Origin: Acidovorax delafieldii
GTDB lineage: Bacteria; Pseudomonadota; Gammaproteobacteria; Burkholderiales; Burkholderiaceae_C
DNA: 64,000 nt
Reading direction: 5' to 3'
NCBI RefSeq assembly: GCF_007993815.1
Contig: NZ_VJWE01000014.1
Location: 358,995 to 422,994, forward strand
The notes beneath the pieces are model-generated. The model worked only from the letters and a program-made list of their open reading frames with translations. It made no database searches and was not told where the DNA came from. A program made the position numbers and the translations under genes. This document shows, in pieces, positions 8,715-16,450 of the stretch; the stretch's first letter is position 1; every line of letters starts with the position of its first letter.

Positions 8715-9020
8715 CCCCTCTCTCCGCGGCGCCCACCGGAAGCCACAGCGCCGCCCAGACCTACGCCAAGACCCGGCGGCAACACGGTCGCTCGTCTCGC
8801 GCAGACAACCCACTCCCTCACTATCGCTCAGGCCAGGGTGAGCGCCGTCGCACGCCACAACCGTCGCGTGCGCACCCCCCACTTTGCCCACCTTTGAGCT
8901 CACGCCTCCTACCGGCCCTGCAGACGGGACGAGACCCTGACAGTCACGCAGCGCACGCCGTCGCGGCGGTACCTCCTACCCAGCATGCGACTCGGAGTCA
9001 GCGCACAGAGCTCTCACTCC
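8715..9020. other. Intergenic region, no feature seen
   Basis: C-rich sequence after the LacI-type gene with no convincing ORF and no terminator hairpin with a T-run. It gives way to a distinctly A/T-rich stretch at about 9005-9200 that holds the badH control region. Confidence 0.5.
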
Positions 9021-9026
9021 AATTTA

Positions 9027-9038
9027 AGACAATATATT
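9027..9038 (+). promoter_or_regulatory. Distal BadR-type operator
   Basis: AGACAATATATT, extended to TTAAGACAATATATTTTC (9024-9041). It is an inverted copy of the site at 9185-9196, with 16 of 18 positions equal, and shares the AGACAAYATRTT core with the site upstream of badR. It lies about 230 bp before badH. Confidence 0.6.
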
Positions 9039-9150
9039 TTCACAAAGGCAACAAAAATTTTTTATCAAAGGTGCTCTTATCTACCGATAAATCTATCGAT
9101 TTCTGGGAAAAATTCGGGTTAACACTTACCTCGCCACAAACGACAACTGT

Positions 9151-9179
9151 TTGACACATTCAATTTGCATCATTACGAT
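9151..9179 (+). promoter_or_regulatory. Sigma-70 promoter of the badHI-aliBA operon
   Basis: TTGACA at 9151-9156, a 17-bp spacer and TACGAT at 9174-9179. Initiation would fall near 9186, inside the operator at 9185-9196, giving a simple repression layout. The 5' leader would be about 68 nt. Confidence 0.75.
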
Positions 9180-9184
9180 AAGCA

Positions 9185-9196
9185 AATATGTTGTCT
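9185..9196 (-). promoter_or_regulatory. Proximal BadR-type operator over the start site
   Basis: AATATGTTGTCT on the plus strand. Read on the minus strand and extended it is TTAAGACAACATATTTGC. It immediately follows the -10 element. The core recurs at 9027-9038 and at 16186-16197 upstream of the MarR gene. Confidence 0.68.
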
Positions 9197-9253
9197 TAAT
9201 TGCCTTCTGCTGTTGTAGCAGGGGGTGTGCCCCGAACTACTCAGGAGAGAACC

Positions 9254-10021
9254 ATGCGCAATCTGAATGGAAAGACCGTGATCGTGACCGGCGGCGGCGG
9301 CGGCATTGGTGGGGCCACCAGCCGCCGCTTTGCCGAAGAAGGTGCCAAGGTGGCTGTGTTCGACATGAACCTGGAGGCTGCGCAGAAAGTGGCCGAAGGC
9401 ATCCAGGCTGCAGGGGGCGTGGCCCAGGCCTTCCAGTGCAATATCACCCAGCGCACCCAGGTAGATACCGCCGTGGCAGCGGCCGAAGCTGCCCTGGGAC
9501 CCATCGATGTACTGGTCAACAACGCCGGCTGGGATGTGTTCAAGCCTTTCACCAAGACCGTGCCTGCCGAGTGGGACAAGCTCATTGCCATCAACCTGAC
9601 GGGCGCCCTGCACATGCTGCACGCCGTGCTGCCCGGCATGGCAGAGCGCAAGAAGGGCCGCATCGTCAACATCGCGTCCGATGCGGCGCGCGGTGGTTCG
9701 TCCGGCGAGGCGGTGTACTCCGCGTGCAAGGGAGGGCTGGTGGCCTTGTCCAAGACGCTGGCCCGGGAGCACGCCCGCCAGAACATCACCGTCAACGTGG
9801 TCTGCCCCGGCCCCACCGACACCGCACTGCTGGCCGGTGTGGCTGAAGGCGCCCGCGACCCCGCCAAGCTGCTGGAAGCGTTTCGCAGCGCCATCCCCCT
9901 GGGCCGCCTGGGCCAGCCCGATGACCTGGCCAGCGCCATTGCCTTCTTTGGCAGCGATGACGCGGGCTTCATCACCGGCCAGGTCATCAGCGTGTCGGGC
10001 GGCCTGACCATGCACGGTTGA
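9254..10021 (+). CDS. badH: 2-hydroxycyclohexanecarboxyl-CoA dehydrogenase (short-chain dehydrogenase)
   Basis: A 255-residue SDR enzyme. The cofactor motif VTGGGGGIGG is near residues 11-20, NNAG follows, and the catalytic YSACK has Tyr155 and Lys159. By family and neighbours it oxidises 2-hydroxycyclohexane-1-carboxyl-CoA to the 2-keto compound with NAD, the third step after CoA activation and desaturation. The start at 9254 is fixed by AGGAGAGAACC; an upstream in-frame ATG at 9200 lies in the probable leader. First gene of a six-gene operon. The general SDR call is certain. The substrate call depends on the strong badI, aliB and aliA context. Confidence 0.88.
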   Translation: MRNLNGKTVIVTGGGGGIGGATSRRFAEEGAKVAVFDMNLEAAQKVAEGIQAAGGVAQAFQCNITQRTQVDTAVAAAEAALGPIDVLVNNAGWDVFKPFTKTVPAEWDKLIAINLTGALHMLHAVLPGMAERKKGRIVNIASDAARGGSSGEAVYSACKGGLVALSKTLAREHARQNITVNVVCPGPTDTALLAGVAEGARDPAKLLEAFRSAIPLGRLGQPDDLASAIAFFGSDDAGFITGQVISVSGGLTMHG

Positions 10022-10058
10022 TCCCCGGATACCTCCTTACCTTTACCGAGAGAACACC

Positions 10059-10841
10059 ATGAATTTCGAAGACATCCTGTACGAAGTGCGCAACGGCGTG
10101 GCCTGGATCACCATCAACCGGCCCGACAAGATGAACGCCTTTCGCGGTCAGACCTGCGACGAAATCATCAAGGCGCTGAACAAGGCCGGCTATGACCGTG
10201 ATGTGGGTGCCATCGTGCTGGCCGGCGCTGGCGATCGCGCCTTCTGCACTGGCGGCGACCAATCGGCCCACAGCGGCAACTACGACGGCCGCGGCACCAT
10301 TGGGCTGCCTATGGAAGAGCTGCACACCGCCATCCGCGACGTGCCCAAGCCCGTGATCGCCCGCGTGCAAGGTTTTGCGATCGGCGGCGGCAACGTGCTG
10401 GCCACCATCTGTGACCTGACCATCTGCTCCGACAAGGCGCAGTTCGGTCAAGTCGGTCCCAAGATGGGCTCAGTGGACCCCGGCTACGGCACGGCTTTCC
10501 TGGCCCGGGTCGTCGGAGAAAAGAAAGCGCGCGAGATCTGGTACCTCAACCGCCGCTACAGCGGCGCCGAGGCCGTGGCCATGGGCCTTGCCAACTTCTG
10601 CTTCCCGCACGAAGAGCTGGATGCAGAAGTGCAAAAAATTGGTGAAGAGCTGTGCGAGCGCAGCCCCACCGCGCTGGCCATTGCAAAGCGCAGCTTCAAC
10701 GCAGACACCGCCCACCAGGCCGGCATTGCGGGCCTGGGCATGTATGCGCTCAAGCTGTACTACGACACCGAAGAGTCGCGAGAAGGCGTGAACGCTTTGA
10801 AAGAGAAGCGCAAGCCCGAATTCCGCAAGTACGTGAAGTAA
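10059..10841 (+). CDS. badI: 2-ketocyclohexanecarboxyl-CoA hydrolase (crotonase superfamily)
   Basis: A 260-residue crotonase-fold enzyme of the BadI/MenB branch, with GDRAFCTGGDQS, GFAIGGGNVLATICDLTICS and GPKMGSVDPGYGTAF. BadI opens the ring of 2-ketocyclohexanecarboxyl-CoA by water addition, giving pimeloyl-CoA. From memory the sequence is very close along its whole length to Rhodopseudomonas BadI, which makes this the most diagnostic gene of the cluster. It starts 37 bp after badH. Confidence 0.93.
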   Translation: MNFEDILYEVRNGVAWITINRPDKMNAFRGQTCDEIIKALNKAGYDRDVGAIVLAGAGDRAFCTGGDQSAHSGNYDGRGTIGLPMEELHTAIRDVPKPVIARVQGFAIGGGNVLATICDLTICSDKAQFGQVGPKMGSVDPGYGTAFLARVVGEKKAREIWYLNRRYSGAEAVAMGLANFCFPHEELDAEVQKIGEELCERSPTALAIAKRSFNADTAHQAGIAGLGMYALKLYYDTEESREGVNALKEKRKPEFRKYVK

Positions 10842-10861
10842 GCAACCGCCGGAGAAGAACG

Positions 10862-12019
10862 ATGAACCCGAACCCGTACATCAACGAAGACCTGCAGGCC
10901 CTGGCTGAAACGGTGCGCCGCTTTGCGCAGGAGAAGGTCGCACCTGGCTTTTTGGAGCGCGACAAGACCCGGGTGCTGGACCGCGCCCTGCTGCGTGAAA
11001 TGGGCTCGCTCGGGTTCATCGTGCCGGAGTTGCCCGAGCAGTTCGGCGGACTGGGCATGGGGTGTCTGGCTGCGGGCGTGATCCACGAAGAGATTGCCCG
11101 CGCCGACCTGAGCTTCTCGTACCTGAATCTGCTGGCATCGCTCAACGCGCAGATCCTGTCCAAGTATGGCAACCCTGACGTGGTCGGCCCCTGGCTGCAG
11201 AAACTTATTCAAGGCGAAGCGATCTGCGCCATCGCCCTGACCGAGCCGCGTGGCGGCTCCGACGCCGCCAACCTGCGCCTGAAGATCGACCGCGATGGCG
11301 ACCATTACGTCATCAACGGTGAAAAGACCTCCATCTCCGCCGCCGACCAGGCTGACATCACCGTGGTGTTTGGTCGCACCGGCACACCCGAGCAGGCCGC
11401 GCATGGGGTGACCGCCGTGCTGGTGCCCATGGATACACCTGGCATCACCACCAACCGCTTTGACTGCCATGGCCAACGCGCCATTGGCCGCGGCTCGATC
11501 TTTTTCGAGAACGTGCGCGTGCCCATCAGCCACCGCCTGGGCGACGAGAACAAGGGCTTCGTGCAGGTAATGCACGGCTTTGACTTCTCGCGCTCGCTCA
11601 TCGGTCTGCAATGCCTGGCCGTGGCGCGCGTGGCACTGGAGGAAACCTGGGAATACATCACCCAGCGCCAGGCCTTCGGCCAGCCGCTGTCGGCGTTCCA
11701 GGGCGTGACGCATCCTCTGGCGCAGTACGACACCGAGGTCGAAGGCGCTCGCCTGCTGTGCCTGCAGGGCCTGTGGCTCAAGGACAAGGGCCTGCCGCAC
11801 ACCGCAGAAGCCGGCATGGCCAAGTGGTGGGGCCCCAAGCTGGCCTACGACGTGATCCACCAATGCCTGCTGTGCTTTGGCCACGGCGGCTACGACCGCG
11901 GACTGATGGAGCAGCGCCTGCGCGACGTGCTGGGCTTCCAGATCGGAGACGGCACGGCGCAGATCATGAAAACCATCATCGCCCGCGCCCGAGCCGGCCG
12001 CAAGTTTGTGCCTGCCTGA
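10862..12019 (+). CDS. aliB: Cyclohexanecarboxyl-CoA dehydrogenase (acyl-CoA dehydrogenase family)
   Basis: A 385-residue flavoprotein with N-terminal, middle (ALTEPRGGSDAANL) and C-terminal acyl-CoA dehydrogenase domains; CFGHGGYDRGLMEQRLRDV lies near the end. It would desaturate cyclohexanecarboxyl-CoA to cyclohex-1-ene-1-carboxyl-CoA, passing electrons to ETF. The start at 10862 follows GGAGAAGAACG, 20 bp after badI. Most of the protein agrees with AliB as I know it from Rhodopseudomonas. Confidence 0.9.
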   Translation: MNPNPYINEDLQALAETVRRFAQEKVAPGFLERDKTRVLDRALLREMGSLGFIVPELPEQFGGLGMGCLAAGVIHEEIARADLSFSYLNLLASLNAQILSKYGNPDVVGPWLQKLIQGEAICAIALTEPRGGSDAANLRLKIDRDGDHYVINGEKTSISAADQADITVVFGRTGTPEQAAHGVTAVLVPMDTPGITTNRFDCHGQRAIGRGSIFFENVRVPISHRLGDENKGFVQVMHGFDFSRSLIGLQCLAVARVALEETWEYITQRQAFGQPLSAFQGVTHPLAQYDTEVEGARLLCLQGLWLKDKGLPHTAEAGMAKWWGPKLAYDVIHQCLLCFGHGGYDRGLMEQRLRDVLGFQIGDGTAQIMKTIIARARAGRKFVPA

Positions 12020-12089
12020 GCGCCCCCCCAAGTCACCACAGCTCACCGCAGGCCACGGATCACCCACAACAACACCAGGAGACAAGACC

Positions 12090-13733
12090 ATGGAATTTGA
12101 CGCTGTACTGCTCCCCCCGCGCCGCACGCAGCGGGTGGCCGAAGGCCACTGGCGTGACCGCACCATCAACGATGCGCTGGACGCCTGCGTGGCCACCTGC
12201 CCCGACAAGCTGGCGCTGACCGCGCTGCAAGTGGAAACGGGAGCCACCACCCGCTTTACCTACCGCGAGTTGGCACGCATGGCTGATCGCATTGCCGTGG
12301 GCCTATCGCGCCTGGGCGTGGGCCGGGGCGACGTCGTGGCGTGCCAGTTGCCCAATTGGTGGCAGTTCACGCTGACCTACCTGGCCTGCTCGCGCATCGG
12401 TGCCGTAATGAACCCGCTGATGCACATCTTTCGCGAGCGCGAACTCTCGTTCATGCTGCAACATGGCGAGGCCAAGGTGGTGATTGCGCCCCAAACCTTT
12501 CGGGGCTTTGATTTTGAGCAAATGATCACCGCCCTTCAGCCCGCCATGCCGCACCTCAAGCATGTGGTGGTGGTCGGTGGCAGTGGTGCCAACAGCTTTG
12601 ACGCCCTGCTCAGCGCTCCCGAATGGGAACAGCAGCCCGATGCGCAAGCCATCCTGACCGCCCACCGCCCCGGCCCCGACGAAGTCACCCAGCTCATCTA
12701 CACGTCGGGCACCACGGGCGAGCCCAAGGGCGTTATGCACTCGGCCAACACCGTGATGGCCAACATCATCCCGTACGCCGAGCGCTTGCACCTGGGTGCC
12801 GACGACGTGGTGTTGATGGCCTCGCCCATGGCACACCAGACGGGCTTCATGTACGGCCTGATCATGCCCATCCTCCTACAGGCCAGTGCAGTGCTACAGG
12901 ACGTGTGGGAGCCCACCAAGGCCATTGCACTGATCAATGCAGAGAAGGCCAGCTTCACCATGGCCTCCACGCCGTTCCTCACCGATCTGGCGCGTACGGT
13001 GGCCGACAGCGGCGTAGCCGTACCCAGCCTGCGCACCTTTTTGTGCGCTGGCGCGCCCATCCCTGGTCCGCTGGTGGAACAGGCGCGCAAGGCGCTGGGC
13101 GCCAAGATCGTCTCGGCTTGGGGCATGACCGAGAACGGCGCTGTCACGCTCACCCGTCTGGAGGACGACGATGAACGCTCTTTCAACACCGATGGCTGCC
13201 CACTGCCTGGCGTGGAGATCAAGGTGGTGGATGTGGACGGCAACGCCCTGCCGCCGGGCGAGCCCGGCAAGCTGCTGCTGCGCTCATGCTCCAACTTTGG
13301 CGGCTACCTGCACCGCGCGCATCTGAACGCCACCGACGCCGACGACTGGTTCGACACCGGCGACCTAGCCCGCATCGACGAGCGCGGCTACCTGCGCATC
13401 ACGGGCCGCAGCAAGGACGTGATCATCCGCGGCGGCGAGAACATTCCAGTGGTTGAAGTCGAGTCGCTGCTCTACCGCCACCCCGCCATCGCCATGGCGG
13501 CCATCGTGGCCTACCCCGACGAGCGCCTGGGCGAGCGGGCCTGCGCCGTGGTGGTGCCCAAGCCCGGGCAGACCATCGACCTGCCAAGCCTGGTGCAGTT
13601 CCTCAAGGACCAGAAGATTGCCGTGCAGTACATCCCCGAGCGCCTGATCGTGCGAGACGTGATGCCAGCCACACCGTCCGGAAAGATCCAGAAGTTCAAG
13701 CTGCGCGAAATGCTGCGCGAACAGGTTGCCTGA
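12090..13733 (+). CDS. aliA: Cyclohexanecarboxylate-CoA ligase (AMP-binding)
   Basis: A 547-residue acyl-CoA synthetase of the ANL superfamily. The adenylation motif IYTSGTTGEPKG, the A5-type WGMTENG, the GDLARIDERGYLRITGRSKD hinge and the C-terminal PSGKIQKFKLRE with its catalytic Lys are present. It activates cyclohexanecarboxylate with ATP and CoA, the entry step of the pathway. The start at 12090 is supported by CCAGGAGACAAGACC. The AliA assignment rests on neighbours plus family. Confidence 0.88.
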   Translation: MEFDAVLLPPRRTQRVAEGHWRDRTINDALDACVATCPDKLALTALQVETGATTRFTYRELARMADRIAVGLSRLGVGRGDVVACQLPNWWQFTLTYLACSRIGAVMNPLMHIFRERELSFMLQHGEAKVVIAPQTFRGFDFEQMITALQPAMPHLKHVVVVGGSGANSFDALLSAPEWEQQPDAQAILTAHRPGPDEVTQLIYTSGTTGEPKGVMHSANTVMANIIPYAERLHLGADDVVLMASPMAHQTGFMYGLIMPILLQASAVLQDVWEPTKAIALINAEKASFTMASTPFLTDLARTVADSGVAVPSLRTFLCAGAPIPGPLVEQARKALGAKIVSAWGMTENGAVTLTRLEDDDERSFNTDGCPLPGVEIKVVDVDGNALPPGEPGKLLLRSCSNFGGYLHRAHLNATDADDWFDTGDLARIDERGYLRITGRSKDVIIRGGENIPVVEVESLLYRHPAIAMAAIVAYPDERLGERACAVVVPKPGQTIDLPSLVQFLKDQKIAVQYIPERLIVRDVMPATPSGKIQKFKLREMLREQVA

Positions 13734-13793
13734 AGGTTGCCACCGTTTTCCCGTCAATCACTATTACACAACAAACCAGCAGGAGACAACGAC

Positions 13794-14786
13794 ATGCTTA
13801 CACGCCAACCTTCCCCCATCCGCAGACGCCTCATCCAGTCTGCCGCCCTGGCACTCTGTGTCCTGGGCGCCATCGGCACGGCGCATGCGCAGGCCTGGCC
13901 CACCAAGCCAGTCAAGATCGTGGTCGGCTTTGCCCCAGGCGGCACCACCGATGTGATGGCACGCGTCATGGCCCAGTCGCTCACCGAAGCACTGGGCCAG
14001 CCCGTTGTGGTGGACAACAAACCTGGCGCCAGCGGCAACGTGGCAGCGGCCGAAGTGATTCGCGCACCTGCAGACGGCCACACCTTCCTGATTGCGCCTA
14101 CTTCGTTCGAAACGGCCAACCCTTTCCTCTTCAAGCAGAGCATTGCCCCGGCCAAGGACCTCACGCCCATCGCGGGCGTGGGCCGCAGCCAGATGTACTT
14201 GGTGGTCAAGCCCCAGTCCACCTTCAAGGACGCCAGGGAGTTTGTGGCCTATGCCCGCGCCAACCCGGGCAAACTGTCGTACTCCTCCGCAGGCCCCGGC
14301 ACGCCACCGCACCTGGCGGGCGAGTTGTTCAAGAAGGTCACCGGCGTGTTTGCAACGCACATCCCTTACCGGGGCGCAGCGCCTGCATTGCAGGATGTGA
14401 TGGCCAACCAGGCGGACTATGTCTTTGACCCAGGCATTGCGTTCCCGCACGTGCGCGCAGGCAAGGTACGCATGCTGGCAGTGGCGGGGGCCAAGCGGTC
14501 GTCGTTCTTCCCGGATGTACCCACGCTGGCAGAGCTCGGCTTCAAGGGTGCGGAGCTGGACATCTGGTTTGGCATGTGGGCCCCCAATGGCACGCCTGCA
14601 GACGTCACGGCCCGCATGGCCCGGGAGATCGCCAAGGTGCTGGCCCTGCCCAGCACCAAGAACCGCTATGAATCGCTGGGCGCCGAGCCCGTGGGCCTGG
14701 ACAACGCCGAGTTCCGCACCCTTCTGACCGAAGAGACCAAGCTGCTGTCTGGCCTGATCCAGGAAGCCAAGATCAACATCGACTGA
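13794..14786 (+). CDS. Bug-type periplasmic binding protein (tripartite tricarboxylate transporter family)
   Basis: A 330-residue receptor with a signal peptide ending near GTAHAQAWP. The family hallmarks WPTKPVKIVVGFAPGGTTDV and QPVVVDNKPGASGNVAAAEV are present. Bug proteins deliver organic acids to TctAB permeases or to sensors. No tctA or tctB gene is in the window. Its place between aliA and badK suggests that it captures cyclohexanecarboxylate or a related acid; this is inference. The start at 13794 is supported by AGGAGACAACGAC. Confidence 0.9.
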   Translation: MLTRQPSPIRRRLIQSAALALCVLGAIGTAHAQAWPTKPVKIVVGFAPGGTTDVMARVMAQSLTEALGQPVVVDNKPGASGNVAAAEVIRAPADGHTFLIAPTSFETANPFLFKQSIAPAKDLTPIAGVGRSQMYLVVKPQSTFKDAREFVAYARANPGKLSYSSAGPGTPPHLAGELFKKVTGVFATHIPYRGAAPALQDVMANQADYVFDPGIAFPHVRAGKVRMLAVAGAKRSSFFPDVPTLAELGFKGAELDIWFGMWAPNGTPADVTARMAREIAKVLALPSTKNRYESLGAEPVGLDNAEFRTLLTEETKLLSGLIQEAKINID

Positions 14787-14809
14787 CCCGGCCACCCGCC
14801 ACACCCACC

Positions 14810-15586
14810 ATGAATGATGCTTTGGTACTGACGGAAACCCGGGGCCGGGTGGGCGTGATCACGCTCCACAGGCCCCAGCAGCTCAACGCACTCAACGACA
14901 CCCTGATGGACCAGCTGGGCGCCGCCCTGCTGGCCTTCGATGCGGAAGACGATGTCGGCGCCATCGTCCTCACCGGCAGCACCAAGGCATTTGCGGCCGG
15001 TGCCGACATTGCAGCCATGGCCGACTGGTCGTTCATGGATGTGTACCGGGGCGCCTTCATCACCCGCAACTGGGAGACCATTCGCCAAGTACGCAAACCG
15101 GTGCTGGCGGCCGTGGCAGGCTTTGCCATGGGCGGCGGCTGTGAGCTGGCCCTGGCCTGCGACATCATCGTTGCCGCTGAATCAGCCCGGTTCGCGCTGC
15201 CTGAAATCAAGCTCGCCATGCTGCCGGGCGCGGGGGGCACGCAGCGCCTGCCGCGCGCCATCGGCAAGGCCAAAGCGATGGACATGTGTCTGTCGGGCCG
15301 CATGCTCGATGCGCAAGAGGCCGACCGCTATGGTCTGGTCTCGCGCGTCGTACCCGACGCCGAGTTACTGGACCGCACGCTCACCCTCGCGGCGCAGATT
15401 GCCGGCTTCTCGCTGCCCGCACTCATGGCCATCAAGGCATCGATCAACCGCGCCTGGGAAAGCCCGCTGACCGAAGGCATTCTGTTTGAGCGCCATGCGC
15501 TGTACGAGCGCTTTGCCAGTGCCGACGCCCACGAAGGCATGCACGCGTTCCTCGACAAACGCGCCCCCGCATTCGAACATCGCTGA
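14810..15586 (+). CDS. badK: Cyclohex-1-ene-1-carboxyl-CoA hydratase (enoyl-CoA hydratase family)
   Basis: A 258-residue crotonase with the oxyanion-hole segments KAFAAGADIAAMA and GFAMGGGCELALACD, and a Glu-bearing ALPEIKLAMLPGAGGTQRLPR typical of true hydratases. In this pathway it hydrates cyclohex-1-ene-1-carboxyl-CoA to the 2-hydroxy compound used by BadH. It lies 23 bp after the Bug gene with no clear Shine-Dalgarno. A generic enoyl-CoA hydratase is possible, but the cluster would otherwise miss this step. Confidence 0.85.
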   Translation: MNDALVLTETRGRVGVITLHRPQQLNALNDTLMDQLGAALLAFDAEDDVGAIVLTGSTKAFAAGADIAAMADWSFMDVYRGAFITRNWETIRQVRKPVLAAVAGFAMGGGCELALACDIIVAAESARFALPEIKLAMLPGAGGTQRLPRAIGKAKAMDMCLSGRMLDAQEADRYGLVSRVVPDAELLDRTLTLAAQIAGFSLPALMAIKASINRAWESPLTEGILFERHALYERFASADAHEGMHAFLDKRAPAFEHR

Positions 15587-15596
15587 GCTGAAGGCC

Positions 15597-15614
15597 CCGG
15601 TTGCCCCCAACCGG
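15597..15614. terminator. Possible hairpin between badK and badR
   Basis: CCGGTTG, a four-base C loop, then CAACCGG. A perfect 7-bp stem lies in the 50-bp gap between two converging genes, but there is no T-run on either strand, so it is a weak or Rho-assisted terminator at best. Confidence 0.35.
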
Positions 15615-15636
15615 CAGCGGGAAGTCCTTGGCAGGC

Positions 15637-16134
15637 TCAGCCCTCGGACTCAGCGCCAGTATCCAGGCGCTGCATGTTGTCCAGCAGCTTGAGCAGGTAG
15701 TGCAGCGTGTGGGTGATGTCTCCCACCGAGAATTCGTCCAGCGCCTGCTCGTAATAGGCATCGATCTTGGGCCGGGCCTTGACCAGCCACGTCATGCGTC
15801 CGGACTCGGTCATCTTGATCAGGCGGGAGCGGCGGTCCTTCTCATCGGTCTCCATACAGATGTGGCCATCGCGCTCCAGGCGTCCAATCACCCCCGCGAG
15901 GTTCTGGCGGCTGACCAACAGGTAACGCGCCAGCTCGTTCACCCCCATACCCTGCTGCGCTTCTTCGCGCGAAAGGGCACCCAGCACCGCCCATTGCTGC
16001 GTGGTCAGCCCCTCGCTCTCCACCGCTCGCGAACCGGTTTTATGCAACAAGTTCGCACATTGATACAGCCGAAAAAACAACCGGTTAGCCAGCTCCATGC
16101 GGGCGATCTGTGCTTTGGAATCAGGGTGGTGCAT
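15637..16134 (-). CDS. badR: MarR-family regulator of cyclohexanecarboxylate genes
   Basis: A 165-residue MarR winged-helix protein, with TTQQWAVLGALSREEAQQGM and VSRQNLAGVIGRLERDGHI (recognition helix and wing). In Rhodopseudomonas the MarR protein BadR represses badHI-aliBA, and a CoA pathway intermediate relieves it. The convergent position next to badK and the shared DNA motif support the same role here. A site with the AGACAAYATRTT core lies 52-63 bp upstream of its start, implying autoregulation. Confidence 0.87.
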   Translation of the reverse strand: MHHPDSKAQIARMELANRLFFRLYQCANLLHKTGSRAVESEGLTTQQWAVLGALSREEAQQGMGVNELARYLLVSRQNLAGVIGRLERDGHICMETDEKDRRSRLIKMTESGRMTWLVKARPKIDAYYEQALDEFSVGDITHTLHYLLKLLDNMQRLDTGAESEG

Positions 16135-16152
16135 GCGTGAGTTTTTAGTGGG

Positions 16153-16359
16153 TTATGCAGACTGCAACCGCGCGGCAATCAAGTCAACATATTGTCTCAC
16201 TTCAACATCCACCCCGCACCACTCCATCACGATCAACCCAACCACCGGTTTTGTCTCTTGCCCTTTGAACTGAATGAGTCCATGCACGCGGTGCGCAACA
16301 CAGTCATTGGCGATCTGCCGCTGATCGAAATCCACAACCCACCGAAAGCGGTCGCGCAA
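16153..16359 (-). CDS. Possible small protein or remnant upstream of badR
   Basis: A 68-codon frame from TTG with protein-like composition (for example GLIVMEWCGVDVEVRQYVDL). Its third-position GC is clearly lower than in neighbouring genes. The badR operator lies inside its 3' end, and no good ribosome site or ATG exists. It may be a gene remnant or a chance frame. I do not recognise it. Confidence 0.22.
   Translation of the reverse strand: MRDRFRWVVDFDQRQIANDCVAHRVHGLIQFKGQETKPVVGLIVMEWCGVDVEVRQYVDLIAARLQSA
16186..16197 (-). promoter_or_regulatory. BadR-type operator upstream of badR
   Basis: AACATATTGTCT, part of the near-palindrome GTCAACATATTGTC (16183-16196). On the minus strand the core reads AGACAATATGTT, matching the two sites before badH. 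It also overlaps a TTGACT that could serve as the badR -35 box. Confidence 0.66.
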
Positions 16360-16450
16360 CGGGCCAACGCCCTCGGCACTGGGAGCGGGCGGACCATAGG
16401 GGAGACAACACCGTCATCGCGCGCTGTAGCGCGTGTGGTTGATTGGGCCC

